Shown here in pieces: positions 10,394 to 21,629 of a DNA stretch of 64,000 nt; the first letter of the stretch is position 1; every line of letters starts with the position of its first letter. The DNA lies in assembly GCA_933207985.1 (NCBI GenBank), contig OW240915.1:112788617-112852616 (forward strand), read 5' to 3'. The notes under the pieces are model-generated. The model saw only the letters and a program-made list of their open reading frames with translations. It did no database searches and was not told the DNA's origin. The translations under genes were made by a program, and so were the position numbers. The DNA is from Pelobates cultripes. Taxonomy: Eukaryota; Chordata; Amphibia; Anura; Pelobatidae.

Positions 10394-12690
10394 CCATTAT
10401 TGAAGTGCTGCCCTTCAGGAGAGAACAAGAGACAGGTATGTAAGGTAGAGGTTACTCTGGTAGGCCATAAGCTTTCCTAAAGAGATGGGTTTTAAGGCAC
10501 TTCTTAAATGAGTGCAAACTAGGGGAGAATCTGATGGTGGTAGGAATATATGAGTTGGCTGTACGGATGCGAGCAGAGGACAGGAGAAGGTCACGGGCAC
10601 GGCGGAGAGACAGAGTGTATCTGTGAAGAGGGGCTAGAATTGTTCAGTACTTTATAGATATGGGTTAGCACTTTCAATTGACTCCTATAGGATATAGGAT
10701 TCAGGAAGCCAATATAAAGACTGACAGAGGGGTGAAGTGTGAGAGGACCAACTGGAGAGGAAAATCAGCCTGGCAGCAGCATTCATTACAGACTGTAGTG
10801 GAGCAATACGGTTTTTGGGAAGACCAATTAGGAGAGGGTTACAATAATACAATGCAGGCAATTACTAGAGCATGGATACGCTCCTTGGTAGCATCTTGCA
10901 TAAGAAAGGGGCAGATGCTGGTTATGTTTTTAAGATGGAATCTACAGGATTTGGCAACATACTGGATGTGGGGCTCAAGTATGCTGCCAAGACAGCGCGC
11001 TTGCAAAGATGGACTTATGTGGATACCACTAACTTGAAGGGAGAGCGAAAGAGGAGTATCAGTATTAGGAGGAGGAAAGACAAGGAGCTCAGTTTTAGAG
11101 AAACGGAGTTTCAAAAAGCAGGAGGAAATCCAGTCAGGAATGGAAGAAAGGCAAGCAGTGACACGTTGCAGGACGGCAGGGGTGAGGTCTGGGGAGGAGA
11201 GAAATATTTGGGTATCATCAGCGTACAGGTGGTAGTGGAATACAAATGAGGTAATACGTTTGCCAAGAGAGGCAGTATAAAGAGAAAATAGAAGGGGACC
11301 AAGGACAGAGCTTTGAGGGACTCCAACCAGGACAGGATGAGAGGAGGAGGTATCATTAGAAAAGGAGACACTGAATGAGCATTGGGAGAGTTAAGAGGAA
11401 AACCACGAGAGGACAGAGTGATTGAAGAGTTTGAAGAAGGAGAGCATGAACAATGGTGTCAAAGGCAGCAGAAAGGTCAAGAAGAATTAGTATGGAGTAG
11501 TGGCCTTTGGATTTAGCTGCGATTAGGTCGTTAGTAACTTTGATAATAGCAGTCTCAGTAGAGTGGAGAGGGTGGAAGCCAGATTGAAGAGGGTCAAGGA
11601 GAGCGTTGGAATTTAGGAAGTGAGACATATGGGTAAAGACAAGTCTTTCCAGAAGGTTTGAGGAAAAAGGGAGCAGGGATATGGTTAGATGGGGAGGACA
11701 GGTCAAGAGATTTTTTTTTTTTACAATAGATACTACAGTGGTATGTTTAAGGTCAACAGGGACAATGCCAGAAGAGAGAGAGCAGTTGAAGATATGTGTT
11801 AAGGAAAGCACCAGACATGGGGAGAGAGATCTGATAAGTTGATAGGAAAATGAAGTGAAGCCACCTCTTGTTCAGTAGCTGGGGAGAAAGTTTGAAAGGT
11901 AGGAAAGGCATGATCAATGTGTGGTTGAGAATGAGAACGGCAAGGTGGGGAGAACGCTTTCCTTAGCTGTTCAATCTTGTCGGTAAAATAGCATGCAAAG
12001 CTATCGGCTGTAAGGTTAGTTTGCGGGGGTGGCCACAACAGGACGAAGAAGAGGTTTAAAGGTCAAGTAGGATACCTGGGATTGCAGGATCATGAACTAA
12101 TGAGAGAGGAAAAGTGTGACTGTTTGTTGATGATAAGGGCTACACTGTATGAACACAATATGAATCTATACTGGATATAGTCTGCCTGGGTGCAAGACTT
12201 CCTCCAGAAGCGTTTGGCACAACAGGAGCATCTTTGCAGGTAGCGTGTTGATTTAGTATGCCACAGTTGGGGGGGTGTGCTCCTCAAGGTGCATGTATGG
12301 AGCAGGGCTGCAGCATTAAAGGCACAAGTGAGGGTGGTGTTATGTGTGGAGATGGCCAGTGAGGGACGGGAGAGGGAAGGGAGGGATAGCAGTTGTGAAT
12401 CAATATCAGCTGACAGCTGCTGGAGGTCAATAGAATTAAGGTTCCTCCTGAGTTGAGGGGTGTTAGGCTGAGGTTGTTGGGTGAGGGGGTACTTGAAAGC
12501 AAACAATAAGAGGTGGTGATCAGAGAGAGGAAATGAAGTGTTGCAGATGTTAGATACTGTGCATACATAAGAGAAAATGAGGTCAAGGGTATTGCCAGCT
12601 ACATTGGTGGGAGAATTAGCCCACTGTGATAGCCCGAGGGAGGAAGTAATTGAAAGTAGTTTAAAAGCATGAGACATGGGTAATGACATG
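10394..12690 (-). mobile_element. 5'-truncated L2-like LINE, minus strand
   Basis: The minus strand carries broken pieces of an APE endonuclease/reverse transcriptase protein. At 12090-12689 there is LDLIFSY and SDHHLLLFAFKYPLTQ, the end of the endonuclease. At 11356-11811 the RT reads [20 protein letters not shown], then [11 protein letters not shown], the motif A with its catalytic Asp. The frames are interrupted by stops and shifts, so the copy is dead. The 5' end is truncated near 12690 and the 3' end carries the (TAA)n tail. A copy of the same family lies on the plus strand at 59990-64000; the clade (L2 or related) is inferred from the RT wording. Confidence 0.8.
11356..11811 (-). pseudogene. 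LINE reverse transcriptase fragment
   Basis: This 151-residue open stretch contains [20 protein letters not shown], then [24 protein letters not shown] and [10 protein letters not shown], the fingers and motif A of a non-LTR reverse transcriptase. Downstream motifs, including the YxDD box, lie in other frames or have decayed. It is a pseudogene of a mobile element, not a host gene. Confidence 0.75.
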
Positions 12691-13380
12691 ATAATTTTAA
12701 TTTAACATTAACTCACTCACAATGAATGAAAATAGCATAATTAAAGTATCATACACTTTCATGGCTGGGGGTTCTGTCCATTCTTTCAACCCACAAAATT
12801 ATGCTAATGGATCTGTTTCCCCAAGTTCGCCTTCATCGCTATTTCCTACACTCAGGACATTATAAAAACAAAATTAAAGGAATTTGAAACAAAATAAACA
12901 AATGTATCACTTAAATAGCTTATTCATTGCTTGTCTGACAACTACATGTGAAATAAGGAAACAAACTGACACGTCTGCCTAAAACATTTAAATGAATGTT
13001 ACGTTTTATAGCATGTACAATATGAACTACTACTTAGTTCCCAATTTATATAACCCTACCAAATAAATAAATAAACTTTTCATTTCAATTATTAGTTTAC
13101 TGTGAATATTGTTGTTTCAGTCATTGGTGGCTATTGACTTTTAAAAGTCTCCAGCATGTAACGAAATGATTACACTATTCATATTTCATTAAATATTCCT
13201 AACATTTTCCACTAGATGGCAGCAGTACATTATATTTTCAGTTTGCAATAAATTGTTTAAAGATGGAGAGATGTTTTGGTTTTTTTACAGATAGGAGGAT
13301 TTATGTGTTTGCTTAACTTTCCTTACTCAGCAAAGATAAACCAAGTACTATGTAGGCAATGAATACCTTTTGTCATGAAT
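12691..13380. other. Unique intron DNA
   Basis: A/T-rich sequence without recognisable genes. It contains CCACTAGATGGCAGCAG at about 13211, resembling the core of a CTCF site, a motif that also occurs by chance in repeats. Confidence 0.35.
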
Positions 13381-13900
13381 TTAAAGGAACACTATAGTAT
13401 AAAATACACAATGAGATGATGTGGCCTAGGGGCTATAGTTGGTGCATAAGTTAATAGGGGCTGCAGTGGGTGCAGGGAAAATAGCCAGTGTGGTGGTTGC
13501 GAGGGGGTAACAGGGGCTGTAGTGAGTGCATAGGGTAATATGGTCTGTAGTGGGTGAAAGAGTTAATAGGGGCTATAGTCGGTTTATGGAGATAAGGGCT
13601 GTAGTGGGTTTGTGGGGATAGGGGCTGTATTGGGTTTAGTGGCAATATGGGCTGTAGTGGGTTCAGGGGATATTATTAACTGTAGTACCCACTACAGCCC
13701 CTATCCCCCCTGCACCCTGCATAACCCCTATTACACCCTGCTCCCATTACAGGCCTTATTACCCTATGCACCCACACCCAACAGTGGCTGTAATGGGTTA
13801 TAGAAGCATTAGTAGGTGCATAAGGTAATAGGGGCTGTACTGGGTGCAGGGGGTAATAGGGGTGTCGTGAGTATAGGAGAGGGTTAGAGGCTCTAATGGG
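13381..13900. repeat. Minisatellite of ~30-36 bp units containing an inverted block
   Basis: A T2-type end (TTAAAGGAACACTATAGTAT) at 13380 is followed by many imperfect copies of a unit like GGGTAATAGGGGCTGTAGTG. At about 13686-13770 the same words appear in reverse complement (CCACTACAGCCCCTATCCCC), after which the forward units resume to ~13900. No matching right T2 end was found. Confidence 0.65.
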
Positions 13901-13945
13901 TGCAGCACTATTGCTGTGAAATACATATTCCGGGTGTGCCCCAAT

Positions 13946-15207
13946 CAGGGCCGGCCTTAGGGGTGTGCGAGGTGTGCGGCCACACAGGGCGCCATGGAGC
14001 AGGGGGCACCATGCGGCTGACGCAGCTCACACATGGCCGACCAGGATAAAAAAAAATGGGGCTTACCGTGCGGCGTGGCGGGGCTTACCTGCGGCGGGGC
14101 AGAGCTAAAAGTTCCGTGTAACTGCTGCAGGGGAAGCAGGAAGGAGTCCCTGCTTCCCCCAACAACCAGAATCCAGGAGATGCACTGCCTGTCTGCCTCC
14201 ACAAGGAACAGAGGTAACTATGTGTGATTGTCTGCCTGTGTGTGTGACTGTCTGTGTTTGACTATCTGCCTGTGTGTGTGACTGTCTGTGTGTCTGACTG
14301 TGTCTGTGTGTATGACTGTCTGCCTGTGTGTGTGACTGTCTGTGTTTGACTGTCTGCCTGTGTGTGTGACTGTCTGTGTGTCTGACTGTCTGCCTGTGTG
14401 TGTGTGTGACTGTCTGCCTGTGTGTGTGTGACTGCCTAGGTGTGACTGTCTGGGAAGACTAGATGGGCCGAATGGTTCTTATCTGCCGTCACATTCTATG
14501 TTTCTATGTCTGCCTGTGTGTGTGTGTGTGTGTTGTGGCTGTCTGCCTGTGTGTTGGTTTGTGGCTGTCTGTGTGTGGCTGTCTGCCTGTGTGTTTGTGT
14601 GTGGCTGTCTGTGTGTGGCTGTCTGCCTGTGTGTTTGTGTGTGGCTGTCTGTATGTGGTAGTCTGCCTGTGTGTTTGTGTGTGGCTCTCTGCCTGTGTGT
14701 TTGTGTGTGGCTGTCTGCCTCTGTGTGTGTGACTGCCTATGTGTGACTGTCTGGGCAGACTAGATGGGCCGAATGGTTCTTATCTGCTGTCACATTCTAT
14801 GTTTCTATGTCTGCCTGTGTGTGTGTGGCTGTCTGCGTGTGTGTTTGTGTGTGGCTGTATGTGTGTGGTTATCTGCCTGTGTGTTTGTGTGTGGCTGTCT
14901 GCCTGTGTGTTGCTCTCTGCCTGTGTGTTTTGTGTGTGGCTCTCTGCATGTGTGTTTGTGTGTGGCTGTCTGCGTGTGTGTTTGTGTGTGGCTGTCTGCC
15001 TCTGTGTGTGTGACTGCCTATGTGTGACTGTCTGGGCAGACTATATGTGCCAAATGGTTCTTATCTGCCGTCACAATCTATGTTTCTATGCCTGTGTGCG
15101 CATGTGGCTGTCTGCGTGTGGCTGTCTGCGTGTGTGTGACAGGGTGTGTGGGAAGGGGGGGCAGAAAGGGGGAGGCGCTGTGAAGATTTTTTTTATGGCC
15201 GGCCCTG
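13946..15207. mobile_element. hAT element expanded by a TG-rich minisatellite
   Basis: The ends CAGGGCCGGCC and GGCCGGCCCTG are perfect 11-bp inverted repeats. They are flanked by GCCCCAAT (13938-13945) and CCCCCAAT (15208-15215), an 8-bp duplication with one mismatch. The interior is mostly minisatellite; no hAT transposase is present. Frames reading CVCVAVCL... within it are translations of the repeat, not genes. Confidence 0.8.
14215..15140. repeat. Compound minisatellite (TGTGTGACTGTCTGCC type) with three SINE-tag inserts
   Basis: Units of ~16-30 bp based on TGTGTG, GACTGTCTGCC and GGCTGTCTGCC. Three copies of a ~55-bp tag containing ATGGGCCGAATGGTTCTTAT (or close variants) lie at about 14453-14512, 14754-14812 and 15036-15090, giving a higher-order period near 300 bp. 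Confidence 0.85.
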
Positions 15208-15261
15208 CCCCCAATTCCCTTTTCCCCACATTTTAGAATTTGTCACAATAATTCATCAGTG

Positions 15262-15880
15262 CCCCTTCTTAGTTCAGGTTCTGGATCCACCTATGAGTCA
15301 TTACAGCATCATCAACTAAAATACCAGACACCACATTGCAATACAGGGTTATTCATGTTTTAGAAATGACAGAGCAAAGAGAGGTGAAGGCATTGTTATT
15401 TATGTTGACAATTCCATAAAGTTTACCCCCTTACAAAACTTTAGCCCTCCTGCCATCTTCGATTTCCTTTCTGGCACAATTGAGATCCCGTGCAGTAAAT
15501 TGATCATTGTTGCAGGAATCTCCCACCCACCTAGCTTCCCAGTACATTCCCTATCTGACATAGCCCATCTCCTTAGTGAAACCATAGCTCAAAACCCAAA
15601 AAGTGAACTGTTGGTCTTTGGAGATTTTAATATTGATTTGCTGAATCCTAAAAATAATAGTTATTGCTCGCTGTTTAAGACTTTGCAGCTAACGCAATTA
15701 ATCTCCTCCCCAACTCGCATAAACATTAAAAGCCATAACCATACCCTACTCGATTGGATTCTCTCCACGTCTCCTGATAGAATCCAGGAGGTGGGTGTTC
15801 TCCCTGACAGTTTTAGTGATCACTGTTTAGTGTACTGCGTGCGCAAAATAAAGGCTACTAAATACTCTCCCAAGGATTAG
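15262..15880 (+). pseudogene. LINE endonuclease domain remnant
   Basis: The plus strand encodes the second half of an APE-type endonuclease: GEGIVIYVDNSIKFTPL, then SELLVFGDFNIDLLNPKN with the GDFN catalytic motif, HNHTLLDWILSTSPDRIQEV and the SDHCLVYC motif. The frame shifts once near 15430 and stops at 15880. No reverse transcriptase follows. It belongs to a different LINE family from 10394-12690, perhaps Rex1- or L2-like. It lies in a host intron, antisense to ITPRID1. Confidence 0.75.
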
Positions 15881-16449
15881 TCTACTATTTGACTGATACG
15901 TTCATATTATTTTAAAATAGCTTGCACCTCTCACCTGGCTCTGTAAGCTGATAGCAAGACACCTTGCCTACTTAATACCCCCCACATCTTTTTATAGGTG
16001 CATGCACTACTCCCTTTCAATTACACATGTTACATACAACATGTTCAAAAGCTGACCTAGCCGGACCAACCTGTCACCAGATAACCGCTAAGAGGGTCTT
16101 AGGTTATTGATAGCTCAACTCACAGAGCTTTAGAAAATTTTGACATACACCTTATTGTTAACTAAGCGGGCGCATTTCGGTATTGGCAAGCAACCTCTAG
16201 TCCAAAGTCTAACTGGTTCAGATATGAGGGACTTAAGCTAGATCACAATAAAATAAAAAAGGGTGTACTCATTACTCATTAGTGTTGTTGATCATGCTAC
16301 CATGTATATCTTATTGTTTGTTTGATACCTTTTTATCACACAAAGTAATGCAATGCTTACCCGCAAAAATAAAGAATTACAAAAAACGAAATACCTGAAC
16401 TGGCAAGAGATTTCATGAGTGTCACATTTGATTGCATGTTAGAAATATG
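15881..16449. other. Unclassified intron DNA
   Basis: No gene or recognised repeat. It may contain the untranslated remainder of the LINE fragment on its left. Confidence 0.35.
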
Positions 16450-17015
16450 GCTAAGTCATATAAATGATTCACAAAGTTAAGAGAAGAGATCATCACCCTT
16501 CACAAACAAGTACAACATACAAAAAGATAGCCAAGGCACTGAATGTTCCTAGAGACATTATTGGAAGCATCGCTTGTAAGTTCAAAAGTGAAGGAACAGT
16601 GGTTACACTACCTGGACAGGGCAGAAAAAAAATGGAGCTATCAATGATTCAAGGGTTTTTCATAACCTACCTTCTCAGATTTCTGAGCATGCAAATCCAG
16701 GAATATTACTGAACTGAAGGCCATTGCGCATGAACAATGGGCTAAGATTCATCAGAAACACTGCCAGAAGTTGTTGTCTGGCTTTGCATCTCATTTGCAG
16801 CAGGTAATGACAGCAACAGAGTGCTCTACTAAGTAATATAGATGCTTGCTATAATTTTGAGACAGGAGAAGACATTATAAGTTTCATTTTCAGTTGGGGA
16901 AACCACTTTTGTTTGATTTGTTCATTGCAAACAACTGAAAGTCTTAAAATTTTGACAGTAAACCTGATTTTCAATAAGGGCTGAATAATTCTGATAACAA
17001 CTGTATTTGGAAAAC
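16450..17015 (+). mobile_element. Internally deleted Tc1-like transposon
   Basis: The plus strand at 16464-16640 encodes the DNA-binding half of a Tc1 transposase: YKKIAKALNVPRDIIGSIAC, then KFKSEGTVVTLPGQGRKK, a helix-turn-helix and a basic GRKK hook. The DDE catalytic half is missing. The right end GAATAATTCTGATAACAACT is a typical Tc1 terminus. The left end could not be placed. Confidence 0.65.
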
Positions 17016-17517
17016 TTTTTGGATTTAAATATGTACTAATTTTAATACTTTATTTTATTATCAATGTTTGTGCCCTTTATAGTTTCTGCTATTAACATTA
17101 TTCATGTTTTCTCATTATTATTTTTTTTAAGTTGTATTATGGATTAAAATTTAGTAGTTTAGCTATTGATTATTTATGGAACTATTTATATTTTCATATA
17201 TATTTATTTGCAGAGAGACAATATTAAATATCGATGTTTTGCACTTTAATACATGATAGCAACCTACTTATCTATGCCACAGATGTCTGAAATTGCACAC
17301 AGCTGAGAAGTCTATCATCAGGTACTCACAGATCCTACTAATTGGAATCCTTTCAAATAAACAACCTTTTAGAATAAATTTTACATTCCTGTGTTTCATT
17401 ACCAAATGAATATTTGTTTTGCTTGTACAGTTAAATGCATTTGACATTTGAATGCCCAGTCACACATTTTGTCTATATCATATTGCAGAGAATATGCACA
17501 CTCTGACTTCCATTGAT

Positions 17518-17580
17518 ACATAGTTACATAAGCTGAAAAGAGACTTGTGTCCATCAAGTGCAGACTTTCTCACAGTTATA
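17518..17580 (+). repeat. Fragment of the SINE-like repeat
   Basis: ACATAGTTACATAAGCTGAA and the CTTGTGTCCATCAAGTGCAG stretch match the start of the copies at 9880 and 28694. Confidence 0.6.
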
Positions 17581-17616
17581 CCTGTTTTTTTAAGTCATTT
17601 GTACATTTATAAGACA

Positions 17617-17930
17617 TTAAAGGGATACTATAGTCACCAGAAAAACTATAACTTAATTGTCTACAGCCTGTCCCTAAAGGCTTTCAGAGAAAAGGAAATG
17701 TTTACATTACTGCCTAGTAACACCTCTAGTGGCCGTCACTTAGATGGCCAATAGAGGTTCTTCTTGGAGATGTTCAGCGTCTCCACACACTACAAAGAGA
17801 TGCTGAACGTTCTATGAGGAGATGCTGATTTGTGCAGCGCGGCGATATACTGCACATGCACAATAGCCTCCCAATGGTTTCCTATGGGATATACACATTT
17901 GTGTTCCTGACACTATAAGAGTTCCTTTAA
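17617..17930. mobile_element. T2-type MITE with intact TTAA ends
   Basis: TTAAAGGGATACTATAGTCA on the left and, inverted, TTAAAGGAACTCTTATAGTG on the right, each at a TTAA. No coding capacity; it contains CACCTCTAGTGGCCGTCAC, a word shared with a fragment at 58970-59010. Confidence 0.8.
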
Positions 17931-18198
17931 TAAACTTGTGAAATAAAATCAGACTTCAAAAATAAATTTTAAGGAATCCCAACTTTTGTCCAACTCATAA
18001 TAGGGTGTCACCAGGGTTGTGTCAGCTTTACAGACTTAAGCTAGTAAAAGGACAAGTGCTCTGTCAAATTCTATGTATTTTAATTTATTCAGAAACCTAA
18101 CATTTTGCATTATATGAAAGGCCTTTGTTTAAAATCCTGGTAGAATTAATCATCTACATCTTGGCATTGTTTCATAATAAGTATGCAAGTATGCAAAT

Positions 18199-18580
18199 TT
18201 AAAGGGACACACAGTGGTCTGGATGCTGAGTCTCGTTTCCCTTAACCCTACGGGTCTACCAGACAGTTTGACTCTTTGAAACAACACTAGACATCCCTAC
18301 GCTTGCATGAGGACATCCAGCATGTTAAAAAAACCATAGAAAGCATTGAGTCCTATAGGGAAAGAATAATGCCTTGCATGCTTATTAAATTCCCCCCATT
18401 GACTGATGTCGGAGATGGAACTCAATTCAGGATCACGGTGCTTAAATCAGGTAAGTTTAAAAAAAGGCTATTTACATTTACATGTTTGGGGGTGGGGGGG
18501 ACTGCGGTGGCCATGGGGGCAAAAGGACACTATAATGTTAGGAATAATGTTTTGTATTCCTAAGCTTATAGTTCCTTTAT
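18199..18580. mobile_element. T2-type MITE
   Basis: TTAAAGGGACACACAGTGGT on the left; on the right TATAGTTCCTTTAT, whose final TTAA is mutated to TTAT. No coding capacity. Confidence 0.65.
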
Positions 18581-18854
18581 TTATTTTGTAGTGGGCTATC
18601 ACAAAGTGCAACAGCTTTTCTCTGACTTTGTATGTTTCTCAGGATTGAAGATGTCAAGGCAAATATGTGTGTTTCACATGGCAGCCTTTTCCATGGGCTC
18701 ACATCTCAAGAGCCAGCATGCTGCTGATATCCACGTTAGACTCTCTCCTCTCCCCAAGTTTCCTGTTCCTCTTAAAATATTCTTTATATTCTGTCTGTAC
18801 AAGATTAAAAATGTTACGGAATGTTATGGATTCAGTCGTTGAGTGCATGGAACT

Positions 18855-19550
18855 AAAATCGGACACTCTAACTTGCAAACACGCTGACCTTTGACGAACA
18901 CCTGCTTTGTTGCTATTCAAGCAGGAGAGTGCCATTCGGTAGGATTGTTCGCATGAACTAGACAAACAATCGCTACCTACGAGCCAGAGGATTGGTTCAG
19001 TATTTTGTTCGGTTCTGGACTCCTGAAATTGATCGACCGCTACCACTTTTTAAATGGAATTATTTTGGGTAGAAGCCACGTGTGCAGTCAGTCAAAAGTT
19101 GACTTCCATGGAAAATCCAAACCACCAAACCGATCTGAGTGATTTTTGGATATGATGATGATCGCTCAGATCAGGGCTATTCGGGGATGTGACTCTTGAG
19201 GGGTGGATTTTGGTGGTACATTTGGGGTGTTTAAAAAAATGGGGGGGGGGGGGTTCTGTACCTGGAGATAATTGAGTTTGTACAGTTCCTGATTCAATTA
19301 TCTCTCAATCATAGGGGATAAGTTTACTGTGTGTATAAATTTAGAAGCTTTGCCTGCATTAAACAGATCTACTCCCAGCATTAAGTCTCGGCTAATGTGT
19401 GGGGGGAATGCTATAAAAGCTATAATTACCAGCTATACTCTATGTAAGAGAGCTTTGACCACTGAAAGCTGGATCCAGATCCTGGTCCAGTGTGTGACGC
19501 GACGGCAAGACCCCGGCCCAGCTGTGGCGGCTAGGGGCTAAAGTGCCATT
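18855..19550. repeat. TTCGG-rich dispersed repeat, copy 1 (LTR-like)
   Basis: The segment from about 19120 (GATCTGAGTGATTTTTGGAT) through ATTATCTCTCAATCATAGGG matches copies at 29920-30550 and 42590-43270. A 13-base G run lies at 19241-19253. Its LTR nature is inferred from the solo LTR at 43692-44539, which shares its composition and TTCGG/TTCGTG words. Confidence 0.5.
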
Positions 19551-19751
19551 ATCTGTCTCTTGTGCTGTAATTACCATCAGGGATTGTTTGACTGCTTATT
19601 TTGTATGTTCTAATCTTCTAATATCCTATGCTTTCTGTGTATTAAGAGGATTATGTGTCCTCAATTTTTTCAGCATTAACATTTTTCATATTTAGCTTAG
19701 CCATTAATAGGCATCTGTTCATTTACTTACCGTTTACAGTAATGTGTGTAT

Positions 19752-19824
19752 TTAACCCGTTAAGGACCAAACTTCTGGAATAAAAGGGAATCATGACATG
19801 TCACACGTGTCCTTAAGGGGTTAA
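19752..19824. mobile_element. Short palindromic TTAA MITE
   Basis: The 65-bp core CCCGTTAAGGACCAAAC...GTGTCCTTAAGGGG lies between two TTAA sites. Its ends resemble those of the 6682-8791 element; a second such MITE lies at 56777-56851. Confidence 0.75.
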
Positions 19825-20639
19825 ATCAGTTTTAGATTTAGTGTTATTTTTTTCAATTGTTATAGAAACCCCAATAAAACTGCAGGGGAATCTAGTAATA
19901 TATAAAAGAGCACAAAACAAACCAATATACAGGCAAATTAGTACACTACCACTTGGAAAATAAAAACATTATTGTTAGTCAATAGTTCCAAACTGTGTTT
20001 ATAGTTGTAAACTGAGAAATCTTCATAAAAATGCAAATGCAATGTGTCTACTAAATTAATACTTTGTATCTTACTCCTTGTTATTATTCTAAAATGAAGC
20101 CCATGTTTCTCTTTTTAAATTACAGCTGAGTAAATCCAGCTTCACTACTAGTTCCCTACAAGGATTTTGAGAACTTGGATGTGCTGGGATTAAAAGATTA
20201 TTCCAACCAGTAATTTTAAGTGGTCATTGTGGTAGGAGCTTGAAACACTGCACATAATGAGTGGTCTGCTGAGTGGTCAGCTTGAAACACTGCACATACT
20301 GAGTAATTAGCACTTTTGTGCTTGGTCTAGTTGCATCCCCAGCACACTTGATTTAGGCAGCCCGAAACTGCCTAAAGTGAATTCTGTGCATAATTTACTT
20401 ATTTTATCAGTGCGTACAGTGCGCCGGCAATCAATTTCTTCTCCCTCCTTTCCTCCTACTCAGCATTCCCTCCCGCCTCCCTCCATTGAAAAAAAAAAAA
20501 GAACCCTCACTCCGTCATGGTCCCTTCTCCTCCCCACTCACACACATGTGCTCTAAACTGGCAAATTAATCCAATCACAAGCTTCTCTATGAGAAACCTG
20601 TGATTTGACCTAGCGCAACTGCCCACAAATCATGAAGAG

Positions 20640-21300
20640 GCGTGGAAAGTGGTGCCAGGAACTTTGTCCCTGTGCTGGTAAACTTTAAATTTTGGTTCCT
20701 GAAGAAGTTTCCTAAGGGGAACGAAACGCGTAGAACCATATTTTAATTTTATTTTATTATATGCCAATAAATCCATTGTTTTCTACTTTCAACCATTGGG
20801 AGAGTGTGAACTTCTTGGTCTCCAGATTGGCGTTACTACAAACGAACAGGATCTACCCCCTTACCTATAGGGGTGGCAACCTGAAGGCTTACTATATACA
20901 ACAAATCTGTGAGTGTAACCTTGAACCATTGAGCAATTAATAAGACCACAACAGTATTACGCTATGTTGTATTTTTTATTTATGTTTTAGTGATACAAGC
21001 TGGATCCCTATTCCATATGTACCATATTATACTTTTTATATAGTTACCATTTTGGGAGGTAACTGAAGAGAAGCAAGTATCCAAAGTTAAGTTTAACTTT
21101 TTATTCCATGGGTGATTTGGTGGAAGCTATTTTGTAAAATATTTTTATATACAAGATTTGTTGTTATCCTTAAATGGTTTTAAAAGTTACGGATACATTT
21201 ATATTGTATAAATGTTCTCTTCACTTTTTCACACCTGTTTTCACTTTTTACACTTTTTCTTTTAGAGATTAATTTAAATAAAGGTTGCTGAATTTTAATC
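20640..21300 (+). mobile_element. Penelope-like element terminal fragment
   Basis: A hammerhead-type motif (20699-20734) is followed by A/T-rich DNA with CCAATAAATCCATTGTTT. The same layout follows the second hammerhead-like motif at 35164 (ACAATAAATTGTTT...CCATTGTTTACTCC). Such motifs followed by this kind of sequence are known from the terminal repeats of Penelope-like elements. No reverse transcriptase is left here, and the right boundary is arbitrary. Confidence 0.55.
20699..20734 (+). ncRNA. Hammerhead ribozyme-like motif of the Penelope type
   Basis: The core CTGAAGA (20699-20705) fits CUGANGA. An extra A precedes a six-pair stem II, GTTTCC (20707-20712) with GGGAAC (20717-20722), closed by a TAAG loop. 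Then comes GAAA (20723-20726) and ACGCGT with a GTA cleavage triplet. Stem III is only the self-complementary ACGCGT. From memory, Penelope-associated hammerhead variants have exactly this tiny stem III and an extra core base, and cleave as dimers. All core positions I can assign are intact. Confidence 0.7.
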
Positions 21301-21629
21301 AATTGTCCTCCAACCTACTATTTATATAATTAATACTGCTTTTATAGAGTTTACTATAAAAAATTAACTCTACAATTTACAATACAAAATACAGAAGCAA
21401 GAGGACTGATTTTCATTCAAAAATCGGTTAAAAAAAAATCCTTAATCAATATGCCAAATGCCATAATAACTGTGGGATATCTTCCCATCTGCCACTTACC
21501 ACACCTTTTTAAACTTGATTTAGTTTTCTTTGCAATATGATTATTTTGATTAATTTGGCAAACACAATGCTAAGTGAGCAGCTCTATACTGTATACCCAT
21601 GATGCTGCTTGTGGAAATTAAGTTAAACT

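Noticed and set aside
13205..13225. CTCF-like core CCACTAGATGGCAGCAG as an insulator
   Set aside because: A single motif match without flanking conservation; similar words occur in MITEs of this window.
14463..15236. Open frames of 80-165 residues rich in Cys and Val on the plus strand
   Set aside because: They are translations of the TG-rich minisatellite; several frames are open at once and no splice or start context exists.
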